From NCBI GenBank assembly GCA_944323425.1, contig CALUSL010000002.1:1-64000 (forward strand): a DNA stretch of 64,000 bases, read 5' to 3'. The DNA comes from Candidatus Gastranaerophilales bacterium. GTDB lineage: Bacteria > Cyanobacteriota > Vampirovibrionia > Gastranaerophilales > Gastranaerophilaceae. A program made the translations under genes and the position numbers. A model generated the notes under the pieces. The model was not told the origin of the DNA and made no database searches. It was given only the letters and a program-made list of their open reading frames with translations. Each line of letters begins with the position of its first letter. Within the stretch, counting starts at the first letter, position 1. Below are positions 53,714-64,000 of this stretch, piece after piece.

Positions 53714-55402
53714 TTATTGAAGAGTTGGCAAATCCTGCACTTTAGGAACATTCAGACCATCTCCACCTGCCGGAGCATTTGGATCTACAGGCAACGGATT
53801 TCCGTTTGCATCAACGCCAGCAGCCGCTGCAGCTGCTGCTTCTGCCTGCTGGGTTATTGCCTGTACATAGTTAGAATTTGTTAATTCAAAGTTATAAACA
53901 AGATCTGTTGCTTGATCAACATCAACATACACATTTTCATCTTTTACACCAAGTTTTGAAAGAATCAAAGATGAATTTGGAACTTGTTCTTTTAATCCTC
54001 TAAAGAACAAATATACATCATCTACAGAAACTGTTTCGCCTTTTATTGCAAAAGAACCTTTGTCATCTGCATAAAAATTATTTAGCCAGACTTTCTGGGG
54101 AATATCAACACCTATTGCGTTGTAATATGAAATAGTACTTGTCATATTTTCCACAATTCTTTTTGATGCTGTATAAATATCTATTTTCCCTTTATTTTGT
54201 TTTAAATCTTCAAGTTCTTTTTGTAATGTTTGCTGTTGGGTTTCAAGTTGAGATTTTTCAGATGTAAGTTTATTTATTGTAGAATCCAATCCAAAAATAA
54301 TCGCGTATGAAATCGCGCCAATAATAACCAACGCAAATACCAACAACATAGTAACTTTATCTTTTTCCATTTCTGTACCGAAGAAATCAACGGTATCAGG
54401 TGCTTTGTAATCGGAAATATCAAGGAAATTGAAAGCAATACTGAATTCTCTTGCCTTGTATATTGCCGCACCTATTGCTTCCGGAGTAATAAGCGGCACA
54501 TAATTTGGCAAGATATTCAAATCAACATTCATTATAGAATTCTTAGCGTATTTATTGCATTCTAAGAATAAAACTTCCCCTGCTCTTTTCATCTGAATTG
54601 CGAGAATTTCAGCACTGATATAATTGGTTTCACTTATTATCATCAGTCTGTCAGACGGGAATTTTGCAAGCGCAGCTGAAGCTGCCTGACCAACTGCTAT
54701 ATAAACTTCATCATTGCTAAATGATTTAAGCGCCAGAGGGTCTTCAAAATAGTCGATTACATTATATTTATTCATAGAAAATACTGCATAACTGTTTTGA
54801 GAAACAAGCAATATATTCCAGTTTCTTGAAGCCATTGCAAAGTTTTTTGTAATCTCTGTATATTCCAACGTTTTTAACAATGACGAATATGTATTTTCAA
54901 TAGCAATAAGAGTTGCACCCATATCATTAAATATGGTTTTTATAGCTTCAACAACGCCCTCTTGAATAGCTGAATACAACACATATCTATTTTCTGTCTT
55001 ATTATTAGACTGCACTTCAATCCAACTAACAACAGGAGTATTCTTTTTGAAAAGATAATTTTGTTCAACTTCTGAAGTTAATGCTGTAGTCACGCTTTCA
55101 TCATCCAATGTCGTAGGAAGATAAGTATGTGCAAAATGGACATTCGGAAGGTTAACAACTACATTAGAATTTTGAGGACTAATTCCCAATTCTGAAAAAA
55201 GTTCCAACACACTGTTTTTGAACTGAGCATAATCCTCTATTTCTCTTGTGGAAGGATTGTATGCTAAAGGACGATTTGCGTATTTTACAACTGACTTTGT
55301 AGCAGGGTCGACCTGTATCATTTCCAATCCAACATTTAATGATACTGAAATACCTACTGTCGCTTTAGCTTTTGTTCCAAGACTTGATAAAAAACTACTC
55401 AT
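53714..55402 (-). CDS. PilM-PilN fusion, type IV pilus assembly
   Basis: The 562-residue protein joins two normally separate pilus assembly proteins. The first part (about 1-340) is an actin-like PilM domain (VGISVSLNVGLEMIQV, VVVNLPNVHFAHTYLPTTL and RNWNILLVSQNSYAVFS). A membrane helix follows at about 353-375 (VTMLLVFALVIIGAISYAIIFGL), then a periplasmic PilN coiled-coil and fimbrial-assembly domain (about 376-520). A Pro/Gly/Ala-rich tail ends the protein. PilM normally binds the cytoplasmic N-terminus of PilN, so a covalent link would fix that contact. The next gene is pilO. It starts at ATG 55402. Confidence 0.85.
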   Translation of the reverse strand: MSSFLSSLGTKAKATVGISVSLNVGLEMIQVDPATKSVVKYANRPLAYNPSTREIEDYAQFKNSVLELFSELGISPQNSNVVVNLPNVHFAHTYLPTTLDDESVTTALTSEVEQNYLFKKNTPVVSWIEVQSNNKTENRYVLYSAIQEGVVEAIKTIFNDMGATLIAIENTYSSLLKTLEYTEITKNFAMASRNWNILLVSQNSYAVFSMNKYNVIDYFEDPLALKSFSNDEVYIAVGQAASAALAKFPSDRLMIISETNYISAEILAIQMKRAGEVLFLECNKYAKNSIMNVDLNILPNYVPLITPEAIGAAIYKAREFSIAFNFLDISDYKAPDTVDFFGTEMEKDKVTMLLVFALVIIGAISYAIIFGLDSTINKLTSEKSQLETQQQTLQKELEDLKQNKGKIDIYTASKRIVENMTSTISYYNAIGVDIPQKVWLNNFYADDKGSFAIKGETVSVDDVYLFFRGLKEQVPNSSLILSKLGVKDENVYVDVDQATDLVYNFELTNSNYVQAITQQAEAAAAAAAGVDANGNPLPVDPNAPAGGDGLNVPKVQDLPTLQ

Positions 55403-55519
55403 TTACTAATTCCATACTTTTAAAAATTTTACTAATACATTATAAAAACTGTAAGTTACTTATAATTATATTATAGTATAATGATTATGGCAATAAATAA
55501 AGAGAAAGTAATCTAAACG

Positions 55520-56275
55520 GTGGATAAAGAAAGCATAATATACGGCAAAAATAGTATAACAGAAGCTCTTTTGTCAGGAAATAGACAAATTAACAAAATC
55601 TTGATTTCAAAAAGTTCAAATTCTGACCCTAAGATACAGGAGATTATTACTCTTGCTCGTTCAAGGGGTATTATTTTTCAATTTGTACCCAGAGAAAAAT
55701 TTTTAATATATTCTGAGTTACCGCACCAGGGCATAATTGCACAGATTTCACCTGTAAAATATAAAGAGCTTGATGAGTTTTTAGAGGACAATAACGGTTT
55801 TAAAAGTATTGTTATACTTGACGGAGTCGAAGATCCTCACAATGTAGGCTCAATTATCCGCACAGCAGTATGCGCAGGATACGATGCAATTATACTCCCT
55901 TCAAGAAGAAATGCACAGGTCAATGCTACTGTAGAAAAAGCTTCGGCAGGAGCTATTAACCATATAGCAATAATTCAGGTTAATAGTCTTTCGCATACAA
56001 TCGAAAAATTAAAAAAACACAACTATTGGATAATTGCCGCAGATGCAAAAGGAAAAGATAATTATTTTGACATAGATTATTGCAATATGAATTTTGCACT
56101 TATTATGGGCGGAGAAGAGACAGGTGTTTCAAGAAACAATTTGAATAAATCAGATTTCGTTGTTAAAATACCAATGTTAAGAAATTTTAACTCTCTTAAT
56201 GTTTCTAATGCTGCCTCTGCTATTATCTATGAAAGCGTTAGGCAAAAGTTACAAACAACTAAAGATAGTGTATAA
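55520..56275 (+). CDS. rlmB: TrmH/SpoU-family rRNA 2'-O-methyltransferase, RlmB-like
   Basis: The 251-residue protein is an rRNA ribose methyltransferase of the SPOUT group. An N-terminal substrate-binding domain (IIYGKNSITEALLSGNRQINKILIS) is followed by the trefoil-knot catalytic part: ILDGVEDPHNVGSIIRTA, LIMGGEETGVS and IPMLRNFNSLNVSNAASAIIYE. RlmB methylates G2251 of 23S rRNA; the family also contains TrmH, but the domain order fits RlmB. It uses a GTG start (55520), and no ATG gives a complete domain. It precedes rpoD by 18 bases. Confidence 0.92.
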   Translation: MDKESIIYGKNSITEALLSGNRQINKILISKSSNSDPKIQEIITLARSRGIIFQFVPREKFLIYSELPHQGIIAQISPVKYKELDEFLEDNNGFKSIVILDGVEDPHNVGSIIRTAVCAGYDAIILPSRRNAQVNATVEKASAGAINHIAIIQVNSLSHTIEKLKKHNYWIIAADAKGKDNYFDIDYCNMNFALIMGGEETGVSRNNLNKSDFVVKIPMLRNFNSLNVSNAASAIIYESVRQKLQTTKDSV

Positions 56276-56293
56276 TTTTATAAAGAGGTTGTA

Positions 56294-57298
56294 ATGACAG
56301 ATAAAGTCGATAAATACTCCCAGGATGAGACCGATACTACTGAAGATACAGATGAAGTTTCTCTGGAAGAAATAGAAGCAGAACCGGATGATGATGAGCT
56401 CATTATGTCTGTTGACGAGCCAAAAACAGCTGAAAGTGTCAGCACGATTAATGCTGATGATTCAGTAAAAATATATTTGCAGCAAATTGGTAAAATTCCT
56501 TTATTAACCCCTGAAGAGGAACTTGCTGTCGCTCGTGATATTAAAGAGCACAATTCTGACAGATCAAAAGAAATCCTTGTAAATGCAAATTTAAGGCTTG
56601 TTGTAAGCATTGCAAAAAAATATATCGGGCGCGGTCTTTCGTTCCTTGATCTAATTCAGGAAGGAAATATGGGACTGATGAAAGCAGCTGAAAAATTTGA
56701 CTACGCTAAGGGTTATAAATTTTCTACTTATGCAACCTGGTGGATTCAACAGTCTATAACACGTGCTATTGCGGATAAATCGAGAATAATACGTCTGCCT
56801 GTGCATATGATAGAAACTTTGAGCAAAATTAAAAAAGTTACTATGGATTTGACAACTGAAACAGGAAAAGCGCCCTCAAAAGAAGAAATTGCATACAGAG
56901 TAGGTATTCCTGTAAGCAAACTTTCTGCTTTAATAAAATCGGCACAATCCACCATAAGCATTGAAACTCCGGCTACAGTGAAAGACGAATCATCAAAACT
57001 CGGTGATTTTATTGTTGATGAACATACATTGTCACCGGACACCAAAGTTACTCAGGAAAATTTGTTCGACGATATAAGAAAGATGTTAAACCAGCTGAGT
57101 CCAAAAGAACGCGATGTTTTAATTATGCGATACGGGCTTAACGATGATGGCGCAAGAAAAACACTTGAAGAAATAGGCTCAAGATATGGGGTTTCCCGCG
57201 AACGTATACGTCAAATAGAAAACAGAGCTATCAGCAAATTAAAGAAAATATGCAAAAATCATAATCTCAGTAAGAGTTTAAAAAATTATTTTAATTAA
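56294..57298 (+). CDS. RNA polymerase sigma-70 family factor (principal sigma)
   Basis: The 334-residue factor has an acidic N-terminus (about 1-45) instead of a full region 1.1, then region 1.2 ([21 protein letters not shown]), region 2 ([41 protein letters not shown], then [15 protein letters not shown]), region 3 and region 4 with helix-turn-helix [23 protein letters not shown]. Region 2 and 4 are complete, which fits the housekeeping factor (RpoD/SigA). It is shorter than E. coli RpoD, as in many cyanobacterial and Gram-positive SigA proteins. A GAGG ribosome site precedes ATG 56294. No other sigma factor is in the window. Confidence 0.92.
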   Translation: MTDKVDKYSQDETDTTEDTDEVSLEEIEAEPDDDELIMSVDEPKTAESVSTINADDSVKIYLQQIGKIPLLTPEEELAVARDIKEHNSDRSKEILVNANLRLVVSIAKKYIGRGLSFLDLIQEGNMGLMKAAEKFDYAKGYKFSTYATWWIQQSITRAIADKSRIIRLPVHMIETLSKIKKVTMDLTTETGKAPSKEEIAYRVGIPVSKLSALIKSAQSTISIETPATVKDESSKLGDFIVDEHTLSPDTKVTQENLFDDIRKMLNQLSPKERDVLIMRYGLNDDGARKTLEEIGSRYGVSRERIRQIENRAISKLKKICKNHNLSKSLKNYFN

Positions 57299-57491
57299 AA
57301 ATCTATAACAACAATACTTAAAATATTGTTATTATATTCCTCTGAATGTTAAAAATTGTTAAGATTGTGTTTTTATCCGCCAAATTCTGCATTACAGCCA
57401 TTACAAAAAAATAATTGACAATAAATCGTTTCCGATTGTTTTTATAAAATAAAGAGGAATAATTTAAATTATAAAAATAAGAGGAGAAAAC

Positions 57492-58040
57492 ATGATTACA
57501 AATTCATTAGGCACAATTAAACTTACACCCAAAACAACAATACAAGAATTATCGGCAGAAAAACAAAAAGAAATACTAGACAATTTTAAAAATACCGACA
57601 AAAATAGTGATTTAAAAGTCGGTAAACAGGAACTTACAGATAAAATAATAGAAGAATACCAAAAAACAGGCAAACTTCCTGAAGGATATGACAATATCGG
57701 CGATTACATTGCAGATCAGATGGAAAAATTTGAAAAATTTGACAAAAATCAGGATGGAAAATTAAACATTGACGAATATACATCAATGACAACTACACCC
57801 GAATTCAACATCAAAAATTTACCAAAAGATTATGATTTAAGCAAATTGTTAAAAAATAAAGATAATGACAAATTTGCATTGTTGAATGATAAGAACATCT
57901 TGAATTTAACAAAAGATATCTTTGATGACGACTTAAAAAAGAAGATAGATAAAGCACTTGCAGAAAGACCTTTCGGTAGGCTGGACATTTTAACAGATTA
58001 CGATATTAAAAAAGGTGCCGGAAAATTAGAACTTCAATAA
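57492..58040 (+). CDS. EF-hand calcium-binding protein
   Basis: The 182-residue protein contains two EF-hand-type loops: DKNSDLKVGKQE (36-47) and DKNQDGKLNIDE (84-95). The second has the full Asp-x-Asn-x-Asp-Gly pattern with Glu at position 12; the first lacks the Gly. There is no signal peptide, so it is probably cytosolic. The rest is lysine-rich and helical. The ribosome site is GAGGAG. TTGACA at 57415 has no -10 box at the usual distance. A terminator at 58057 follows. The function is unknown beyond likely calcium binding. Confidence 0.75.
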   Translation: MITNSLGTIKLTPKTTIQELSAEKQKEILDNFKNTDKNSDLKVGKQELTDKIIEEYQKTGKLPEGYDNIGDYIADQMEKFEKFDKNQDGKLNIDEYTSMTTTPEFNIKNLPKDYDLSKLLKNKDNDKFALLNDKNILNLTKDIFDDDLKKKIDKALAERPFGRLDILTDYDIKKGAGKLELQ

Positions 58041-58056
58041 ATCTTTTATATTACAG

Positions 58057-58087
58057 AAAAAGGGAGAATGAAATATTCTCCCTTTTT
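58057..58087. terminator. bidirectional terminator between EF-hand and groEL genes
   Basis: AAAAAGGGAGAAT pairs with ATTCTCCCTTTTT around a five-base loop. Both genes converge on it. Confidence 0.85.
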
Positions 58088-58108
58088 TGTTGGTTTCTTG
58101 CGTTATGA

Positions 58109-60077
<1,969 letters not shown>

Positions 60078-60168
60078 AATAGCCTCCTGTCTTTCTAAGT
60101 TTTCAATACTACTCTTTTATACCATTAACTTTATTTTTTTTTTGAAATATTAATGAAAAATTAATTAT

Positions 60169-61554
60169 TTATAATTTAAATTTAATGATTTTAAATGCTT
60201 CCCCTTCGGCAATTGAAGGTTTTGATGTATAAACAACCTCTGTAGGTACTGTAAATATTTTATCTATGTCAGGATTTGGTATGGATACAATAAAATAAAT
60301 ATGTTTCTCTTTTACATCTCTTCCATTAAATACAAATAAATTGTTTTGATTACAACTCCATTTCATATATTTCATATATTGGGAATGTGTACCTGACCAG
60401 AATTTTCTCTCAGGCAAATATAACAAAACAGAAAGCGCATGAGGTTCCGGTATAGGAACAAATAGAGAGTCTTCCGGCAAATTGTTTTTTATAAACTCAG
60501 CTGTCTCTTTTCCGCTCGAATAATTATTTACTAAATCACTAAAAATATTAAACAAACCATAAAAACAACTCAGTATAAAAAATAAACCTACTATTAATTT
60601 TATATATTTACCACGCTCAACAATCCATAAACAAAATATGAGGATTAAAAAAGCACAAAAACTTTTTGTTGCATAAATATGAAGACTATAGCTCGTAATA
60701 TAGATAAAAAACTGAAAACCTATTGACAAAAAGGCAAGAGCAAAGAGCTTCTTACTCTTTGTAAATATATATACAATAATCGTAAGAAACAAGACTGATA
60801 TTATTAAATACATGATTGGTGAATTAAAGCCGAATGAATTACCAAAAAATTGAAGAAATGTATTAACCGTATTTTTTATAATAGAGCTTAAATTATATTT
60901 TATTGCACAGCTTGCCCCAAATGGAGTTGCCGATAGTTGTATAACAACTGCTAATAACCCCAGGGATATTATTCCTGCGGATATAAGATTTTTCTTCTCA
61001 CAAATTTTTTCTTTTAAAATATTATCATAAATGAAATACGCCCCCAGAATCGCTGAAAAAGCAAACATTATAATATGTGTATTTGCTATTAAAGCCAGTA
61101 TAATTGCATAAAACACCGGGTATTCTTTTTGCTTTTTATACAGCATTGCAGCCAGAAAAACTAATACAGGAATCATTGAATAACTTCTGGCTATTACAGG
61201 AAAAAAATACAAAAATCCTGCACTAAGAATAATTGATGCTTTTTCAAATTTTGAAAACGTAGAGAATTGAAGCAGCAAAAACACAGCTGCACTGGCACAA
61301 ATCCAGCAGAATATCTGCATCACAATAACAGAACATCCTGTTTTAGCAAACGGCATCATCAGCAGGTAAAAAAGAGAGGGGTGACCTTCCTGCACAAGAT
61401 GTTTAAAAAGCTCGAAAACAGAAAGATTTTTACATAATAACCAAACCTGCGCTTCATCAGCCCAAATTTCATGATGTAGTACTATCATTAATGTAAATAG
61501 CGCATATAATATCATCAACAAAATATTTACTATAACTTCTCTTTTATTTTTCAT
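60169..61554 (-). CDS. GT-C fold membrane glycosyltransferase (GT39-like), copy 1
   Basis: A multi-spanning membrane protein of 461 residues in the GT-C/PMT-ArnT class. The first helix is followed by a conserved loop HHEIWADEAQVWLLCKNLS with the Asp-Glu pair that in this class is catalytic, then GHPSLFYLLMMPFAK. About ten helices follow, with a C-terminal soluble domain (ESVVP-type loops near 370-460). Such enzymes transfer a sugar or lipid-linked sugar across the envelope, using polyprenyl-phosphate donors; the target is unknown. It is one of three tandem paralogues. Its start overlaps the next copy's end by 11 bases. Confidence 0.75.
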   Translation of the reverse strand: MKNKREVIVNILLMILYALFTLMIVLHHEIWADEAQVWLLCKNLSVFELFKHLVQEGHPSLFYLLMMPFAKTGCSVIVMQIFCWICASAAVFLLLQFSTFSKFEKASIILSAGFLYFFPVIARSYSMIPVLVFLAAMLYKKQKEYPVFYAIILALIANTHIIMFAFSAILGAYFIYDNILKEKICEKKNLISAGIISLGLLAVVIQLSATPFGASCAIKYNLSSIIKNTVNTFLQFFGNSFGFNSPIMYLIISVLFLTIIVYIFTKSKKLFALAFLSIGFQFFIYITSYSLHIYATKSFCAFLILIFCLWIVERGKYIKLIVGLFFILSCFYGLFNIFSDLVNNYSSGKETAEFIKNNLPEDSLFVPIPEPHALSVLLYLPERKFWSGTHSQYMKYMKWSCNQNNLFVFNGRDVKEKHIYFIVSIPNPDIDKIFTVPTEVVYTSKPSIAEGEAFKIIKFKL

Positions 61555-62932
61555 GTTTATCTTCCAGTTTGTAGATGTAGTATTTTTCTTGTGCCATCAT
61601 AACATTATTTTTTGATGTATATATTGGCTTAATATCAGTATAATAACAGTTTCCACTCATCAAGACATAAATTGTTTCATATTTTTTCAACATTTCATCA
61701 AGAGGAAGCGGATCCGTAGGATTAGGGGCAACTTTATTCCAGATAGTATAAGTATAAAAATCATTATATTTATGATAGAAAAATTTCCATTTATCTGACG
61801 GTAAATATATACTGACAGAGGATGTCGTTATTGGAGAATTACTTATAATAAAAGCATTTTCAGGTATATTTTTCTTAATAAATTCTGCTGCATTTTTCCC
61901 GTCAGAAAATGTCAAAAACAAGTCTTTAAACATCATTGTCCCTGCATAGTTTATAGAAAACAAAAATGTCAGAGCTATAACTGTGTTTAAAACGCTTTTT
62001 GTTTTTAAAGAATTTGTTTTTTCAAAAGCTACCCACAAACAAAACAGTCCGACAAGTATTAATGTCCAGGCTCTCTGTGCAATTATGCCCCATACAAAGA
62101 GAAAAATACAAAATTGGTATAAAAAATGAGCTACAAAAACGAAAAACATTTTTTTATCTTTTTTAAACAAAAAGATTATTGTCACAATGCAAAACAGAGA
62201 AAAAATTGTAATAAATACCGGCGAAATTGAACCATAGATATTAAATATTATATTTTTGTAAGTGTCAAAAATCAGCCCCGGACTAAATATTTGATTGTAT
62301 CCCTGCACTGACAAATTTTCATTCTGGCTTCCATATAAATAAAAAACTACAAATAATATGCTAATTATACCTGTCAGAGAAGGATATAAAAATCTTTTTC
62401 CACGGTTATCAGCAAAAAATAAAAGTAATAATACAGAACAAAAACAAAGCATTACTACATGTACATTTGCAAGAAGTGCTATCGTTAAAACATACAAATA
62501 CGGATGTTCTTTCTGCTTTTTATACAAATACGCCAGCAAAAATAATAAAATCGGTATCAAACAGTAACTTCTGGCAAGTGCAGGATACCAGTATAAAAAT
62601 GCAGAACTACATAACACTGATATTTTAGTAAACATATTAAATGGAGATTTCAAAAGCAAAATTCCGCCGGCAATTGTAACTATAGACCAGCTTACTATCT
62701 GCATAGATATGACCGGAAAATGTAATTTTGCAAATGGCAAAAGTATAAAATACCATAGCAACGGGTGCCCTTCAGTTCTTACATGACGGATTATTCCACA
62801 TATGTCCAAATCTCTTACAACAAGCCATGCCTGTGCTTCATCCCCCCATAGTTCATGGTGCATCATTATACCAGAAGTAATAAAAGCATATATTAATATG
62901 ATGATAGAAATAATTATGTACTTTTTATTCAT
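61544..62932 (-). CDS. GT-C fold membrane glycosyltransferase (GT39-like), copy 2
   Basis: A 462-residue paralogue of the neighbouring genes with the same plan: one helix, then MHHELWGDEAQAWLVVRDLD, EGHPLLWYFILLPFAKL, many helices and a C-terminal soluble domain beginning near residue 360 (KNIPENAFIISNSPI). The N-terminal catalytic-loop residues (His, Glu, Asp-Glu) are conserved with copy 1. Copies overlap by 8-11 bases, which points to one transcript with coupled translation. Confidence 0.75.
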   Translation of the reverse strand: MNKKYIIISIIILIYAFITSGIMMHHELWGDEAQAWLVVRDLDICGIIRHVRTEGHPLLWYFILLPFAKLHFPVISMQIVSWSIVTIAGGILLLKSPFNMFTKISVLCSSAFLYWYPALARSYCLIPILLFLLAYLYKKQKEHPYLYVLTIALLANVHVVMLCFCSVLLLLFFADNRGKRFLYPSLTGIISILFVVFYLYGSQNENLSVQGYNQIFSPGLIFDTYKNIIFNIYGSISPVFITIFSLFCIVTIIFLFKKDKKMFFVFVAHFLYQFCIFLFVWGIIAQRAWTLILVGLFCLWVAFEKTNSLKTKSVLNTVIALTFLFSINYAGTMMFKDLFLTFSDGKNAAEFIKKNIPENAFIISNSPITTSSVSIYLPSDKWKFFYHKYNDFYTYTIWNKVAPNPTDPLPLDEMLKKYETIYVLMSGNCYYTDIKPIYTSKNNVMMAQEKYYIYKLEDKHEK

Positions 62933-64000
62933 TATTTTTTAACTCATATATATAGAATTTTTCGGATTTTAAAAGTGTACTATCCCCTGATTTGTAGATA
63001 TTTATCAAATTTTTAGGCAGTATTTTAGGCAGTTCGGATGGTTCAAAGACATAACTAAAAATATAGTAGATTTTTTTCCCTTTAAATAGCGATGAAATGT
63101 AAAAAAAGTCCCGGGAATCAATATATGGTGTTAGTATACCGTGATTCCATTTTGAATACGTGTAAAATATTCTCTCCTGAGGGAAATAAAATTTCTTTTC
63201 TGGCAAATATGCAGAAATAGCAGCTGTTGTTACATTATAGTTTGATATAATTACCGCATCAGACGGTATATTATTTTTTATAAATCGGGCAGCTTCTTTG
63301 CTTCCGGAATAGGAATATTTTATATCATTTTTCACAGTTAAAAAAGATATATGAAAGGTAAAAATGAAAAGAACAGCAATTATTGTACAAACAATATTCT
63401 TGACCTTTTTAGTAACTTCCTGCTTATTCAGAATTATCCAGCTGCTGAAAAGCAAAATTAACAAGAGCAAAAACGCTTTTTCCGTGCTCGTTACCCATAT
63501 ATAACGATATACAAAAAACTGAAACAATATGCCTGAACAGGCAACAGAAAAAATTTTTTTGTCGTTTTTCAGTAAAACAATAAAAAAACCTATTAACATC
63601 AAAAGAAATATCACACAAAAATATTCATGTACATTTCCATAAATATTACGAAAAACCGAGATTACAGTCTGAAAACAATTAACCGCAGTTGCTGCCTGAG
63701 AAGAAAATTTTTGCACAAGTGCATTTTCATATCGTCCCATCGCCAGATACAAAATTATTGAAAAATAGTTGACTGCCGAAAACACTACAGGCCATATAGT
63801 TTTCTCTTTATGTGTAATAAGTTCAAAACTAAAAAGCAGCGTCAGCATTGCACAAAAACCAAACATTAAAACGTGTGTATTGGAAAGCAATATTAATAAA
63901 AATGCGTATATATAAGGCTTTTCAAGACGTTTAGGATATATCATTGCACACAAACATAATAATGGCGGAATTAGTGAATAACTTCTTGCAATTACCGAGT
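62925..64000 (-). CDS. GT-C fold membrane glycosyltransferase (GT39-like), copy 3, 5' end beyond window
   Basis: This third paralogue runs off the right edge. The window shows the C-terminal part of about 358 codons. Upstream of an in-frame TTG at 63953 the frame continues in the same family pattern, with the residues VIARSYSLIPPLLCL matching the ALARSYCLIPIL segment of copy 2, so that TTG is not the true start. The N-terminal catalytic loop lies outside the window. It has the same C-terminal soluble-domain opening (KNNIPSDAVIISNYNV). Confidence 0.75.
   Translation of the reverse strand, partial: SVIARSYSLIPPLLCLCAMIYPKRLEKPYIYAFLLILLSNTHVLMFGFCAMLTLLFSFELITHKEKTIWPVVFSAVNYFSIILYLAMGRYENALVQKFSSQAATAVNCFQTVISVFRNIYGNVHEYFCVIFLLMLIGFFIVLLKNDKKIFSVACSGILFQFFVYRYIWVTSTEKAFLLLLILLFSSWIILNKQEVTKKVKNIVCTIIAVLFIFTFHISFLTVKNDIKYSYSGSKEAARFIKNNIPSDAVIISNYNVTTAAISAYLPEKKFYFPQERIFYTYSKWNHGILTPYIDSRDFFYISSLFKGKKIYYIFSYVFEPSELPKILPKNLINIYKSGDSTLLKSEKFYIYELKNNE

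Noticed and set aside
57415-57448. Promoter TTGACA-TATAAA before the EF-hand gene
   Set aside because: The spacer is 22 bases, too long for a normal sigma70 promoter.
60078-60168. CIRCE operator upstream of groES
   Set aside because: I looked for the TTAGCACTC inverted repeat in this gap and did not find it.

Overview
The window looks like a chromosomal segment of an AT-rich, Gram-negative, flagellated anaerobe. My best guess is a member of the non-photosynthetic cyanobacterial sister group (Melainabacteria/Vampirovibrionia, Gastranaerophilales-like). This is inference. The pointers are Kdo synthesis genes (LPS envelope), a flagellar gene cluster, type IV pilus assembly genes, a PPDK/malic enzyme/enolase fermentative set, and several unrecognised proteins that share a short N-terminal Phe-basic motif (SFKA, SFRG, QFRS). 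No plastoquinone or photosystem gene is present. No 16S rRNA is in the window, so placement cannot be confirmed here.

Layout. 1-1137: two tRNA-Leu genes (CAG and GAG) embedded in partial copies of themselves. Truncated 5' copies lie upstream in 90-bp and 88-bp tandem units, and truncated 3' copies lie downstream. 1138-3779: lineage-type hypothetical proteins, an acetyltransferase and palindromic repeats. 3769-7221 (minus): malic enzyme, plsY, der. 7415-11530 (plus): pilin-like protein, Bax-inhibitor-1 family protein, miaB, a MerR-like coiled-coil protein and a secreted thioredoxin-like protein. 11532-18174 (minus): a translationally coupled three-gene operon of unknown role made of a membrane protein, a 1162-residue membrane-anchored protein and a cytosolic GH13 enzyme. 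18453-20546 (plus): fliJ, a fliK-like gene and a flgG/flgF-like gene. 20716-28788: orphan sugar-type ABC permease, phosphohexomutase, a repeat protein, a homocitrate/Re-citrate synthase-like enzyme and ppdK. 28858-36015 (minus): fliF, a divergent fliG candidate, fliH, flhA and fliI, in transcription order. 36223-43778: enolase, a FliG/MgtE_N-like helical repeat protein, an amino-acid binding lipoprotein, spmAB, glyQ and an APC permease. 44082-50922: DUF1858 redox protein, small genes, kdsC-kdsD, speE, an OPA-family transporter and a winged-helix protein. 51062-55402 (minus): pilMN fusion, pilO, speB, dxr. 55520-58040 (plus): rlmB, the principal sigma factor and an EF-hand protein. 58109-60077 (minus): groES-groEL. 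60169-64000 (minus): three tandem paralogous GT-C membrane glycosyltransferases, the last running off the window.

How they fit together. Malic enzyme, PPDK, enolase and the synthase form a C3/C4 node around pyruvate, PEP and acetyl-CoA. speB and speE are two steps of polyamine synthesis. The flagellar genes split into a rotor/export operon (minus) and a rod/hook operon (plus). kdsC-kdsD, plsY and the GT-C enzymes serve the envelope. Most protein genes have purine-rich ribosome binding sites, and several intergenic regions carry sigma70-type promoters with a 17-bp spacer, some with TTGTAA as the -35 box. The most unusual material is the tRNA-Leu fragment array, the unknown GH13 membrane operon, the divergent FliG candidates, and cysteine-rich C-terminal tails on PPDK and enolase.
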